Below the pieces are notes generated by a model. That model did not search any database. It saw nothing but the letters and a program-made list of their open reading frames with translations, and was not told the DNA's origin. From the NCBI RefSeq assembly GCF_001279725.1, contig NZ_LGDE01000447.1:88231-152230 (forward strand): 64,000 bases of DNA, read 5' to 3'. A program made the translations under genes and the position numbers. The stretch is from Streptomyces sp. WM4235 (lineage in GTDB: Bacteria; Actinomycetota; Actinomycetes; Streptomycetales; Streptomycetaceae). Below, piece by piece: positions 25,353 through 34,462 of the stretch (positions are counted from its first letter, which is position 1; each line of letters starts with the position of its first letter).

Positions 25353-26144
25353 ATGATGGGTCCGGCGCACTCACTGTCCGGCGCGGCGGCCTGGCTGGGG
25401 GTCGGCGCGGCGGCTGCGGCGGCCGGGTACCCGATGCCCTGGCCCGTCCTCGTCGTCGGCGCGCTCATCTGCGCCGGAGCGGCGCTCGCGCCCGACCTCG
25501 ACCACAAGTCGGCGACGATCTCGCGCGCCTTCGGGCCCCTCTCCAAGGGCCTGTGCGAGGTGGTCGACAAGATCTCGTACGCCGTCTACAAGGCCACCCG
25601 GGCCCCGCGTGACGCCCGGCGCACCGGCGGCCACCGGACGCTGACCCACACCTGGCTCTGGGCGGTCCTGATCGGCGGCGGCTCGTCCGTCCTCGCCGTG
25701 ACCGCCGATCGCTGGGGCGTCCTCGCGCTGCTCTTCGTCCACCTGGTGCTGGCCGTCGAGGGCCTGCTGTGGCGCGCGGCCCGGATGTCCAGCGATGTCC
25801 TCGTGTGGCTCCTGGGCGCCACCAGCGCCTGGATCCTGGCCGGCGTACTCGACCAGCCGGGCAACGGCGCCGGCTGGCTGTTCACCGAACCCGGCCAGGA
25901 GTACCTCTGGCTCGGCCTGCCGATCCTGCTCGGGGCCCTGGTCCACGACATCGGGGACGCGCTGACCGTCTCCGGCTGCCCGATCCTGTGGCCGCTCCCG
26001 ATCGCCGGCAAGCGTTGGTACCCGATCGGCCCGCCGAAGATGATGCGGTTCCGTGCCGGCAGCTGGGTGGAGCTGAAGGTGCTGATGCCCGTGTTCATGC
26101 TGCTCGGCGGAGTGGGCGGAGCGGCCGCGCTGGGCTTCATCTGA
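25353..26144 (+). CDS. Membrane-bound metal-dependent hydrolase (YdjM/LexA-binding type)
   Basis: 263 residues from ATG 25353, with GGGGAAA seven bases upstream. It begins MMGPAHSLSGAAAWLG (the conserved N-terminal His), then APDLDHKSATISRAFGPLSKGL and GGHRTLTHTWLWA, which together supply the His/Asp metal ligands of the YdjM family. Several membrane helices follow, and the C-terminal VHDIGDALTVSGCPILWPLPIAGKRWYPIGPPKMMRFRAGSWVELKVLMPV is well conserved. The biological substrate is unknown. It is divergent from the helicase. Confidence 0.87.
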   Translation: MMGPAHSLSGAAAWLGVGAAAAAAGYPMPWPVLVVGALICAGAALAPDLDHKSATISRAFGPLSKGLCEVVDKISYAVYKATRAPRDARRTGGHRTLTHTWLWAVLIGGGSSVLAVTADRWGVLALLFVHLVLAVEGLLWRAARMSSDVLVWLLGATSAWILAGVLDQPGNGAGWLFTEPGQEYLWLGLPILLGALVHDIGDALTVSGCPILWPLPIAGKRWYPIGPPKMMRFRAGSWVELKVLMPVFMLLGGVGGAAALGFI

Positions 26145-26348
26145 CCTCCGCGTCCCCCTTCGACACCGGCCCGAAGCGAAGCGTCAGGCGCCCTGAATCG
26201 CTCTGTTCAGCCCGTCCCCGTACGGACAATCATGTGAACCGACGAGCCGTCGGGCACGTCGGCTCACACCAAGACCGTGGGGCACATGGGCGGGGCACGG
26301 CGATCCGTCGTGCCGAAGCGGAGCGAGCAGCGGAATCCGGGGGACGAG

Positions 26349-27965
26349 ATGAAGCGCGACAGGAACGGCGACAGGAACGGGTACGGGACGGGTACCAGGT
26401 CGGCGTTGATGGCGGGCACGGTTCTCGCCACGCTGGCGCTGACCGGCGTGGCCGTGCCGGCCCACGCGGCGACCGGGGAGCGGGCCGACGCGGCGCGACG
26501 CTGCACGCCGGGCATCCGGGTGCTGGAGTCGCTGCCGGGTCCGGGAGAGTCACCGTTCCCCTGGTCGGCCACCACCGAGGTCAAGGGACTCGGCCCCCTC
26601 GGGATGTCCGTCGGCCGCTCGCAGAACCGGCCCGTCTACTGGCTCGGCACCTCCGTCCACCGGGTGCCACTGCCCGCCGGGTACACGTCGGGCGCGGTGG
26701 AGGCAGTCAACCGGTTCGGCGTGATGGTCGGGTGGCTTCGCGGCACGGACAAGCCCCCGGTCGCCTTCCGGTACGCGTCCGGAGCGAAGGCGGTCGCCAT
26801 CCTGCCCGGCGGAGAGCGGGCGAGCGACATCAACGACAAGGGACACGTCGTCGGCGAGCGGCACAGCGACCCCTGGCACGTGGTGGGAGTGGAGTGGGTG
26901 GGCACCGCCGTCCGCCGCGAGCTGGCCCTGCCCCCGCAGATCACCGGGCTGGCCGAGATCACGGGCATCAACGACGCCGGCCGGATCGTGGGACGGGGCA
27001 CCGGGGTGATGGACGCGGAGTACTGGTACGAGACCGGACTCGTGTGGGCGGCCGACAAGGCCGCACCCGCGCAGGAGCTCCAGCCGTTCCACCCGGGCGA
27101 CACCTACAGCACCTACCTGCCGCAGGACATCGACGAGAAGGGCCGGATCTCCGGCACCTACGAGTTCTCTCGCCTCATCACCTCCAACGGCGTGGTCTGG
27201 AAGCCGCCCTACACGGAGGTGATCACGGTCGCGAACCTCGGTGAGCGCACCCAGGGCACCTTCGAGGACGTCAGTCCGACCACCGGCGTCAGCGTCGGCA
27301 CCGCCTCGGACTCGACGATGGTCGGCCCCTTCCCGCCGGAGACCGCTCCGCCGTACCAGGCCACCCTGTGGAAGGGGGCCGGCCCCACCCTGGCCCTGCC
27401 CCGTCTCGCCGCGACGGGCCACAGCGGAGCCTTCACCGTCTCCGACGACGACCGGGTCGGCGGGTACGCCGTCGACGCCAAGGACGTGATGCACCCCGTC
27501 GTCTGGACCTGCGCGTCGCACCAGGCCCACGCACCGGCGCCCACGCCGACACCGACACACGCAACACCGACACCAGCACCGACACACGCAACACCGACAC
27601 ACGCGCCGGCGCCGAGCCCCGGGCCGGCGCGGAAGCGCCCGACCCGCCGCCCTCACGGCTCGAACCGGCCGGCCCCGAGGGCGATCGACCGGCTCACACG
27701 ACGTACGCCGTGGTTCCACTGCGGAGCCACGGCGTACGCACGGTCAGCCGTGCCAGGAGCGCCACAGCGCGGCGTACGCGCCGCCGGCCGCGACCAGCTC
27801 GTCGTGCGAACCGAGCTCGCTGATCCGGCCCTCCTCGACCACCGCGATCACATCCGCGTCGTGCGCGGTGTGCAGCCGGTGGGCGATCGCGATGACCGTA
27901 CGGCCGTCCAGCACCCGGGCCAGCGAACGCTCCAGATGCCGGGCGGCACGCGGGTCCAGCAGTGA
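26349..27965 (+). CDS. Secreted HAF-repeat protein with run-on C-terminus
   Basis: Start ATG 26349 with GGGGGA upstream. A signal peptide follows a basic head with RDRNGDRNG duplications and ends near VPAHAATG. The mature part has HAF-type extracellular repeats (VEAVNRFGVMVGWL, ASDINDKGHVVGER, ITGINDAGRIVGRG, DIDEKGRISGTY), each about 50 residues. A Thr/Pro/His-rich tail is encoded by GACAC-rich tandem repeats at 27545-27610. The frame has no stop before 27963 and runs 222 bases antisense into the downstream ABC gene, through a terminator hairpin at 27702-27738. The last 90 residues are therefore suspect. The original stop may have been lost. Confidence 0.7.
   Translation: MKRDRNGDRNGYGTGTRSALMAGTVLATLALTGVAVPAHAATGERADAARRCTPGIRVLESLPGPGESPFPWSATTEVKGLGPLGMSVGRSQNRPVYWLGTSVHRVPLPAGYTSGAVEAVNRFGVMVGWLRGTDKPPVAFRYASGAKAVAILPGGERASDINDKGHVVGERHSDPWHVVGVEWVGTAVRRELALPPQITGLAEITGINDAGRIVGRGTGVMDAEYWYETGLVWAADKAAPAQELQPFHPGDTYSTYLPQDIDEKGRISGTYEFSRLITSNGVVWKPPYTEVITVANLGERTQGTFEDVSPTTGVSVGTASDSTMVGPFPPETAPPYQATLWKGAGPTLALPRLAATGHSGAFTVSDDDRVGGYAVDAKDVMHPVVWTCASHQAHAPAPTPTPTHATPTPAPTHATPTHAPAPSPGPARKRPTRRPHGSNRPAPRAIDRLTRRTPWFHCGATAYARSAVPGAPQRGVRAAGRDQLVVRTELADPALLDHRDHIRVVRGVQPVGDRDDRTAVQHPGQRTLQMPGGTRVQQ
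27702..27738. terminator. Strong bidirectional terminator hairpin
   Basis: Perfect 12-bp arms CGTACGCCGTGG (27702-27713) and CCACGGCGTACG (27727-27738). Four more inner pairs, one of them G-T, leave a five-base loop. It lies six bases beyond the stop of the leftward ABC exporter gene and inside the run-on frame of the rightward HAF-repeat gene. Confidence 0.85.
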
Positions 27966-29525
27966 GGTCGCCTCGTCCAGCACCAGGGTGTGCGGGTCCG
28001 CCAACACCAGCCGGGCCAGCGCGATCTGCTGCGCCTGCGCGGGCGTCAGCGCCGTCGCGCCGGAACCCACCTCGGTGTCCAGTCCGGACTCCATGGCCCG
28101 GGCCCAGCCGTCCGCGTCCACCGCGCCCAGCGCCGCCCACAGTTCGGCGTCGTCCGCGCCCGTCCGTGCCAGTCGCAGGTTGTCCCGCAGCGAGCCCACG
28201 AACACGTGGTGTTCCTGGTTGACCAGCGCCACGTGCTCGCGCACCCGCTCGGCCGGCATCCGCGACAGCCGTGCCCCACCGAGGGTGACCTCCCCCGTCC
28301 GTGGCGCGTAGATGCCCGCGAGCAGCCGGCCCAGGGTGGACTTGCCGGCGCCCGAGGGGCCGACCAGCGCCATGCGGGTGCCCGGCGGCACGGCCATCGA
28401 CACCCGGTGCAGGACGTCCACGCCCTCGCGGTAGCCGAAGTGGACCTCGTCCGCCCGGACGGCCCGGCCTTCCGGGGACACCGCCGAGTCACCGGCGTCG
28501 GGCTCGATCTCGCGCACGCCCACCAGCCGGGCGAGCGACACCTGCGCCACCTGCAACTCGTCGTACCAGCGCAGGATCAGGCCGATCGGATCGACCATCA
28601 TCTGGGCCAGCAACGCGCCCGTCGTCAGCTGCCCGACCGACATCCAGCCCCGCAGGACGCAGTAGCCGCCGATCATCAGCACGGAGCCGAGGATCGTCAC
28701 GTAGGTCACGTTGATGACGGGGAAGAGGACCGTCCGCAGGAACAGCGTGTACCGCTCCCACGCCGTCCACTCCTTGATCCGGCGGTCCGACATCGTGATT
28801 CGACGCTTCCCGAGACGGTGCGCCTCGATGGTCCGGCCCGCGTCGACGGTCTCGGTGAGCGCCGCCGCGACCGCCGCGTACCCGGCCGACTCCGACCGGT
28901 ACGCCGAAGGTGCCCGGCGGAAGTACCAGCGGCAGCCGATCACCAGGATCGGCAGGGCCACCAACGCCGCCAACGCCAGCGGCGGAGCGGTCACGGCGAG
29001 CGCTCCGAAGAGCAGCCCCGCCCACACCACGCCGATGGCCAGCTGGGGCACGGCTTCGCGCATCGCGTTGCCGAGGCGGTCGATGTCGGTGGTGATCCGC
29101 GACAGCAGGTCACCGGTACCGGCCCGCTCCAGCACGCCCGGCGGCAGACCGACGGAGCGCACCAGGAAGTCCTCGCGCAGGTCGGCCAGCATCTCCTCGC
29201 CGAGCATCGCCCCGCGCAGCCGGACCTGCCGCACGAAGAGGGTCTGTACGACGAGCGCCCCCGCGAACAGCAGGGCCACGGTTCCCAGACGCAGCTCGCG
29301 GACCCCGGCCGCGAGATCGTCCACGACCCGACCCAGCAGGTACGGGCCGACCATGGACGCGATCACCGCGACCGCGTTGACCGTCACCAGGACCACGAAG
29401 GCCCGTCGGTGGCGCCGGAACAGGCCGCGCACATAGTCCCGAACGGTCGCGGACGTGCCCACGGGCAGGGTCGCGGCCGTTTCGGGGGCTGCCGGATCGT
29501 AGTCCGGCGGCGCCACGCCGATCAT
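27744..29525 (-). CDS. ABC exporter half-transporter (TMD-NBD) with degenerate signature motif
   Basis: 593 residues. Six membrane helices (residues 45-330), then an NBD with intact Walker A GPSGAGKSTLGRLLAG near 390, Q-loop NQEHHVF, Walker B TLVLDEATSLLD near 515 and switch His in AIAHRL. The signature LSGGQ is replaced by LTPAQ (ALTPAQAQQIALARL). The start ATG 29525 overlaps the stop of the upstream half-transporter (ATGA), so the two form a heterodimer. Exported substrate unknown; relatives include multidrug and siderophore/peptide exporters. Confidence 0.92.
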   Translation of the reverse strand: MIGVAPPDYDPAAPETAATLPVGTSATVRDYVRGLFRRHRRAFVVLVTVNAVAVIASMVGPYLLGRVVDDLAAGVRELRLGTVALLFAGALVVQTLFVRQVRLRGAMLGEEMLADLREDFLVRSVGLPPGVLERAGTGDLLSRITTDIDRLGNAMREAVPQLAIGVVWAGLLFGALAVTAPPLALAALVALPILVIGCRWYFRRAPSAYRSESAGYAAVAAALTETVDAGRTIEAHRLGKRRITMSDRRIKEWTAWERYTLFLRTVLFPVINVTYVTILGSVLMIGGYCVLRGWMSVGQLTTGALLAQMMVDPIGLILRWYDELQVAQVSLARLVGVREIEPDAGDSAVSPEGRAVRADEVHFGYREGVDVLHRVSMAVPPGTRMALVGPSGAGKSTLGRLLAGIYAPRTGEVTLGGARLSRMPAERVREHVALVNQEHHVFVGSLRDNLRLARTGADDAELWAALGAVDADGWARAMESGLDTEVGSGATALTPAQAQQIALARLVLADPHTLVLDEATSLLDPRAARHLERSLARVLDGRTVIAIAHRLHTAHDADVIAVVEEGRISELGSHDELVAAGGAYAALWRSWHG

Positions 29526-31348
29526 GCGGACTCCTCGATCTCTGTGAGTGATTCTGCGACGCGCGCCAGTTCCAGGCCCGCCGCCCGCTGTTCCCCTTCG
29601 GTCTCGCGGGTGACGACGGCCCGGTAGCGCGGTTCTCCGTGCAGCAGTTCGCGGTGCGTGCCGGCCGGCAGGGCCGTGCCCTCGTGCACGAGCACCACCC
29701 GGTCGGCGCGGTCCAGCAGCAGGGGAGAGGAGGCCAGGACCACCGTGGTGCGCCCCGCGCGCAGGGCCGCGATGCCGTCCGCGATCCGTGCCTCGGTGTG
29801 CGAGTCGACCGCCGAGGTCGGCTCGTCCAACACCAGCACCTCCGGGTCGGTGACCAGGGACCGGGCCAGGGCCAGCCGCTGACGCTGACCTCCGGACAGC
29901 GAACGGCCGCGCTCGGTGATCCGCGCGTCCATGGCGTCCTCGACCCCGTCGGGCGCCGACTGGAGCAGCGCGTCCAACACGTCGGCGCACTGGGCGGCAG
30001 CCAGCGCGGCCGAGGGCGTCACCGCACCGGACGCCGGTACGTCGAACAGCTCGCGCAGGGTCCCGGACAGCAGCACCGGATCCTTGTCCTGTACGAGGAC
30101 CAGCGTGCGGGCGGTGTCCAGCGCGAGTTCGTCCAGCGCGACCCCGCCCAACAGCACCGGCGGCCCCTCGGCGGCGGCGTCCATCGGATGGCCGCCGAGC
30201 CGTTCCGCGAGCCGACCCGCGAGGTCCGGATCGCCGCACACGACGGCGGTGAACTGCCCGGCCGGGACCAACAGCCCCGTCTCCGGGTCGTACAGCTCCC
30301 CGCCCGGGGCCGGGGCCTCGGGGGCGGTCCGCGCCTCGGGCTCGCCCGCGTCGGTCCGGGTCAGCTTCAGCACCCGGGCCGCCCGCTTGGCGGAGGGACG
30401 CGAGAACGAGTACGCCATGGCGATCTCCTCCACGCTCCGCAGGGGGTAGAGGAGCAGGGACACCGCGCTGAAGACCGCGACGAGTTCGCCGACGTCGAGC
30501 CGACCGTCCAGGACCAGCGAGGAGCCGTACCAGACCACGATGATCATCAGCAGGCCCGGCAGGAACACCTGGATCGACGAGATCACCGCCCACATCCGGG
30601 CACTGCGCACGGCGGCCTCCCGCACCTCCTGGGAGGCGGCGCGGTAGCGGCCGAGGAAGAGCTCCTCGCCGCCGATCCCGCGCAGGACCCGCAGGCCCGC
30701 CACGGTGTCGGAGGCCAGCTCGGTCGCCTTGCCCGCCTTCTCGCGCTGGATGTCGGCGCGCCGGGTGGCCCGGGGGAGCAGCGGAAGGGAGGAGAGCGCC
30801 AGCAGCGGCATGCCCACGGCCACGACCACGCCGAGGGACGGCGCGTACCAGACCAGGCCGACGCAGACGAGCACGATCGCCACGGCCGCCGCGAGGAAGC
30901 GCGAGACCGCCTCGACGAACCAACCGATCTTCTCCACGTCGCCGGTGGACACCGCGACGACCTCGCCGGCCGCCACCCGCCGGGTCAGGGCGGAGCCCAA
31001 CTCCGCGGTCTTGCGCGCGAGGAGCTGCTGCACGCGGGCGGCAGCGGTGATCCAGTTGGTGACGGCCGTCCGGTGCAGCATGGCGTCGCCGAGCGAGATC
31101 GCGACGCCGAGCACCGCGATCAACGCCCCGACGAGCAGCAGTCGTCGGCCGTCGCGGTCCACGACCGCCTCGACGCCGAATCCCACCGCGAAGGGCAGCC
31201 CGGCGATGCCGATGTGGTGCAACAGCCCCCAGCACAGGCTTTTGGCCTGTCCGCCGAGTTGGTTGCGCCCCAGCCACACGAGGAAGCGAGGGCCGGAGCG
31301 AGCGTCGGGTACCCCTGGGTCCGGATACGGAAGATCGCTGATCTGCAT
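29522..31348 (-). CDS. ABC exporter half-transporter (TMD-NBD) with degenerate Walker A
   Basis: About 608 residues from ATG 31348 (MQISDLPYPDP). Membrane domain residues 35-320, then an NBD in which Walker A has lost its GKST core (it reads VVCGDPDLAGRLAERL), while signature LSGGQRQRLALARSL and Walker B VLVLDEPTSAVD are perfect. Q-loop region reads VLVQDKDPVLL. The switch-His region reads VVLASSPLLL, without the usual His. It is complementary to the next gene, whose signature is broken but whose Walker A is intact. The upstream spacer carries a palindrome that may be an operator. Confidence 0.92.
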   Translation of the reverse strand: MQISDLPYPDPGVPDARSGPRFLVWLGRNQLGGQAKSLCWGLLHHIGIAGLPFAVGFGVEAVVDRDGRRLLLVGALIAVLGVAISLGDAMLHRTAVTNWITAAARVQQLLARKTAELGSALTRRVAAGEVVAVSTGDVEKIGWFVEAVSRFLAAAVAIVLVCVGLVWYAPSLGVVVAVGMPLLALSSLPLLPRATRRADIQREKAGKATELASDTVAGLRVLRGIGGEELFLGRYRAASQEVREAAVRSARMWAVISSIQVFLPGLLMIIVVWYGSSLVLDGRLDVGELVAVFSAVSLLLYPLRSVEEIAMAYSFSRPSAKRAARVLKLTRTDAGEPEARTAPEAPAPGGELYDPETGLLVPAGQFTAVVCGDPDLAGRLAERLGGHPMDAAAEGPPVLLGGVALDELALDTARTLVLVQDKDPVLLSGTLRELFDVPASGAVTPSAALAAAQCADVLDALLQSAPDGVEDAMDARITERGRSLSGGQRQRLALARSLVTDPEVLVLDEPTSAVDSHTEARIADGIAALRAGRTTVVLASSPLLLDRADRVVLVHEGTALPAGTHRELLHGEPRYRAVVTRETEGEQRAAGLELARVAESLTEIEESA

Positions 31349-31368
31349 GACGCCCCATGACTGGTCGA

Positions 31369-31382
31369 GTGGTTCAAACCAC
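31369..31382. promoter_or_regulatory. Candidate operator palindrome before the ABC exporter operon
   Basis: GTGGTT-CA-AACCAC, a perfect 6+2+6 inverted repeat, 21 bases upstream of the first exporter gene's start. Its position fits a repressor site overlapping the promoter or leader. The cognate regulator is not identified. Confidence 0.35.
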
Positions 31383-31433
31383 ACAAGGTTCGTCTTCCGG
31401 ACTGCCCCGGGGCAATCCATTTTCCGTCGCCGA

Positions 31434-31455
31434 CGGAGCGCGGCGCCGCGCTCCG
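31434..31455. terminator. 22-bp perfect palindrome, likely terminator of the D-lactate dehydrogenase gene
   Basis: CGGAGCGCGGC at 31434-31444 is followed directly by its reverse complement at 31445-31455. It is 42 bases past the leftward dehydrogenase stop (31497) and upstream of the ABC exporter promoter, as expected for an intrinsic terminator hairpin. Confidence 0.6.
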
Positions 31456-31496
31456 CGGACCCGGCGCGGGGAGTCAGGCCTGGTCGCGGGTGGGGA

Positions 31497-34433
31497 TCAG
31501 GGGCGCGTGGCGCGCTCCAGTTCGAGCAGGGCCGAGTGATAGGAGCGGCCGGTGGCCTGATCCATCCCCACCTCGCACATCCGGTTCGCCGACAGGTGGG
31601 CGTCGAAGGCGCGCGCCGTCACCTCCGCCGCCTCGCGGGCCGTGGCCGACGCGGTCAGCTCCGGGTGCAGCATGCCCCGGTCGCCCGCGAAGGCGCAGCA
31701 GCCCGCGTCGTCCGGGACCACCACCTCCTCGGCGCACGCCTCGGCGACCGCCCTGAGCGCGCCCGTGTCACCCAGATGCTCCATGGAGCAGGTCGGATGC
31801 AACACCGCCGAGCCGATGGTGCGCCGGATCTCCAGTCGCGGCAGCAGTTCCTCGGCCGCCCAGACGACGGAGTCGACGACACGCAGCTCCGCGTGCAGGG
31901 CCCGGTTGTCGTCCGTCAGGTAGGGGACCACCTCGTGCGCGATGCCCAGGGTGCAGGAGGAGGCGTCGACCACCAGCGGCAGCCGTCCGCCCGCGGTCCA
32001 GCCCCAGGCGGACTCCACCATCCGGTTGGCCATCACCCGGCTGCCGGCGTCGTGGCCCTTGGAGTGCCAGATCGTCGCGCAGCAGGTGCCGTACACGTCG
32101 CGGGGGATCCACACCGGCAGTCCGGCCCGCTCCGAGAGGGCCACCACGGCCTCCGGCAGGGAGGGTCCGGGCTCGCCCTCGGGGCCGCCGAAGATCCGGT
32201 TGACGCAGGCCGGGTAGTACACCGCGACGGCCCCCACCCGCCGGGTGTCGGGCAGCACGCGGGCCGCGGCGCCGGGGATCCGCGGCAGCCACTGCGGCAC
32301 CAGATCGGGGCTCACGGCCTTGCGCGCGACGCCCGTCACGGCCCGCAGGAACCGGGCGCCGCCCCGCTGCGAGAGCGTGTCGGCGGCGGCCACGGCCAGC
32401 CGGGCGGCCGACTCGACCGTGCGGAAGTGCCGGGCGGCCAGCTCGGCGACCCGCTCCTCGCGCGGACCGTGCCGTCGGTGGCGGAAGTCCTTCATCAGGG
32501 CGCCGGTGTCGATGCCGACGGGGCAGGCGAGCTTGCAGGTGGAATCACCCGCGCAGGTGTCGACGGCGTCGTAGCCGTAGGCGTCGAGCAGCCCTTCGAG
32601 GACGGGGGAGCCGGGAGGCTGGCGCATCATCTCGCGGCGCAGCACGATCCGTTGCCGCGGCGTGGTCGTGACGTCCTCGCTGGGACAGGTCGGTTCGCAG
32701 AAGCCGCACTCGATGCACGGGTCGGCGACCGCCTCCACCCGCGGAATGGTCTTCAGCCCGCGCAGGTGGGCCCGGGGGTCACGGTCGAGGAGGACGCGCG
32801 GGGCCAGCACCAGGTCGGGGTCGATGATCCGCTTGGTGCGCCACATCAGTTCGGTGGCCTCGGGGCCCCACTCCAGCTCCAGGAAGGGGGCCATGTTGCG
32901 GCCGGTGGAGTGCTCGGCCTTCAGCGAGCCGTCGAAGCGCTCCACGGTGAGCCGGCAGAACGCGTCCATGAAGGCCGCGTACCGTGCCACGTCCGCCGGG
33001 AGGCCCGCGTCGAACGCGAGCAGGAAGTGCAGGTTGCCGTGCGCGGCGTGGCCGGCCACGGCGGCGTCGAAGCCGTGTTCGGCCTGGAGGGCGAGGAGGG
33101 CCTCGCAGGCCTCGGCGAGCCGGCCCGGCGGGACGGCGAAGTCCTCGGTGATCAGGGTGGTCCCGGGCGCGCGGGCTCCGCCGACGGCGGTGACGAAGGC
33201 CTTGCGGGCCTTCCAGTACCCGGAGATGGTGCCCGGGTCGCGGGTGAAGGCGTTCGTCACCGAGGCGACCGGGGCGACCAGCTCCAACCGTGCGAGCACT
33301 TCGGCCGCGCGCCGCTCGCAGTCGGCCCGGCCCGCCTCGTCCGGGGCGCGGAACTCCACCAGCAGCGCGGTGGTGTCCCTCGGGAGGTCGGCCCAGTCCG
33401 CGGGCACCCCCGCGACACTGACCGAGGCCCGCAGGGTGTTGCCGTCCATCACCTCGACGGCGATGGCCCCGGCCTCGTTGAAGAGCGGCACGGCGGCGGC
33501 CGCGGCGGGCAGGGACGGGAAGAACAGCAGGGCGCTCGTCAGCTCGCGGTCCAGGGGGAGCGTGTCGAAGACGACCTCCGAGATGAAGCCGAGGGTGCCC
33601 TCGGACCCCACCATCAGGCCGCGCAGGATCTCGACGGGGGTGTTGCCGTCGAGGTAGGCGTCGAGCCGGTAGCCGGTGGTGTTCTTGATCTCGTGCTTGG
33701 CGCGGATCCGGGCGGCCAGTCCCGGGTTCGCCTCGATCTCCCGCTTGATGCCCATCAGCCCGCGGCACAGGCTCGGTTCGGCGCGCGCCAGTTCCTCGTC
33801 GGCGAGCGGGTCGGCGGTGTCCACGACGGTGCCGGTGGGCAGTACCAGGGTCAGGGACGACAGCGTGCGGTACGAGTTCCTCGTGGTTCCCGCCGTCATG
33901 CCGGACGCGTTGTTCGCCACGACCCCGCCCAGGGTGCACGCGATGGCGCTCGCCGGGTCGGGGCCCAGGATCCGGCCGTGGCGGGCGAGTGCGGCATTGG
34001 CGCGCAGCACGGTGGTGCCGGGTCGGATCCGTGCCCGTAGACCGCCGTCGAGCACCTCGACGCCGGACCAGTGGCGGCGCACGTCGACCAGGATGTCCTC
34101 ACCCTGGGCCTGACCGTTGAGCGAGGTCCCGGCGGCACGGAAGACCACCTCGCGCTGCTTGCCGTGAGCGTACGAGAGCACGGCGGAGACGTCGTCGATG
34201 TCCTCGGCGACCACCACGACCCGGGGCACGAACCGGTACGGCGACGCGTCCGAGGCGTACCGGACCAGGTCGGAGACCTTCCACAGCACCTTCTCGGCGC
34301 CGAGCAGCTCCGACAGGTCGGCGCGCAGCGCCTCCGGCGTGCCGCCCGCCCGCTCATCCGACACCCGATCGGGCGAAGGGGCGCCGACGTCGCGCGGCCG
34401 CAGGGCGCCGGGCCTCGGTTCCAGCAGCGGCAT
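31497..34433 (-). CDS. FAD-binding and Fe-S-binding oxidoreductase, D-lactate dehydrogenase (Dld-II/GlcD-GlpC fusion) type
   Basis: 978 residues from ATG 34433, with GAGGGG upstream. First half is a VAO/PCMH FAD-binding oxidase: VVVVAEDIDDVSAVLSYAH, FRAAGTSLNGQAQGEDILVD, GPDPASAIACTLGGVVANNASGM, YLDGNTPVEILRGLMVGSEGTLGFI and an FAD-oxidase C domain with GHAAHGNLHFLL. Then two 4Fe-4S motifs (CIECGFCEPTCP near residue 555; CAGDSTCKLACPVG) and two GlpC-like cysteine domains with CCATIWHSKG and CCAFAGDRG. It oxidises D-lactate or a related 2-hydroxy acid and passes electrons to quinones at the membrane. Family length is about 950, so it is complete. Confidence 0.92.
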   Translation of the reverse strand: MPLLEPRPGALRPRDVGAPSPDRVSDERAGGTPEALRADLSELLGAEKVLWKVSDLVRYASDASPYRFVPRVVVVAEDIDDVSAVLSYAHGKQREVVFRAAGTSLNGQAQGEDILVDVRRHWSGVEVLDGGLRARIRPGTTVLRANAALARHGRILGPDPASAIACTLGGVVANNASGMTAGTTRNSYRTLSSLTLVLPTGTVVDTADPLADEELARAEPSLCRGLMGIKREIEANPGLAARIRAKHEIKNTTGYRLDAYLDGNTPVEILRGLMVGSEGTLGFISEVVFDTLPLDRELTSALLFFPSLPAAAAAVPLFNEAGAIAVEVMDGNTLRASVSVAGVPADWADLPRDTTALLVEFRAPDEAGRADCERRAAEVLARLELVAPVASVTNAFTRDPGTISGYWKARKAFVTAVGGARAPGTTLITEDFAVPPGRLAEACEALLALQAEHGFDAAVAGHAAHGNLHFLLAFDAGLPADVARYAAFMDAFCRLTVERFDGSLKAEHSTGRNMAPFLELEWGPEATELMWRTKRIIDPDLVLAPRVLLDRDPRAHLRGLKTIPRVEAVADPCIECGFCEPTCPSEDVTTTPRQRIVLRREMMRQPPGSPVLEGLLDAYGYDAVDTCAGDSTCKLACPVGIDTGALMKDFRHRRHGPREERVAELAARHFRTVESAARLAVAAADTLSQRGGARFLRAVTGVARKAVSPDLVPQWLPRIPGAAARVLPDTRRVGAVAVYYPACVNRIFGGPEGEPGPSLPEAVVALSERAGLPVWIPRDVYGTCCATIWHSKGHDAGSRVMANRMVESAWGWTAGGRLPLVVDASSCTLGIAHEVVPYLTDDNRALHAELRVVDSVVWAAEELLPRLEIRRTIGSAVLHPTCSMEHLGDTGALRAVAEACAEEVVVPDDAGCCAFAGDRGMLHPELTASATAREAAEVTARAFDAHLSANRMCEVGMDQATGRSYHSALLELERATRP

Positions 34434-34462
34434 GGCGGCGACCCCTCGACTCGGCGGCGATC

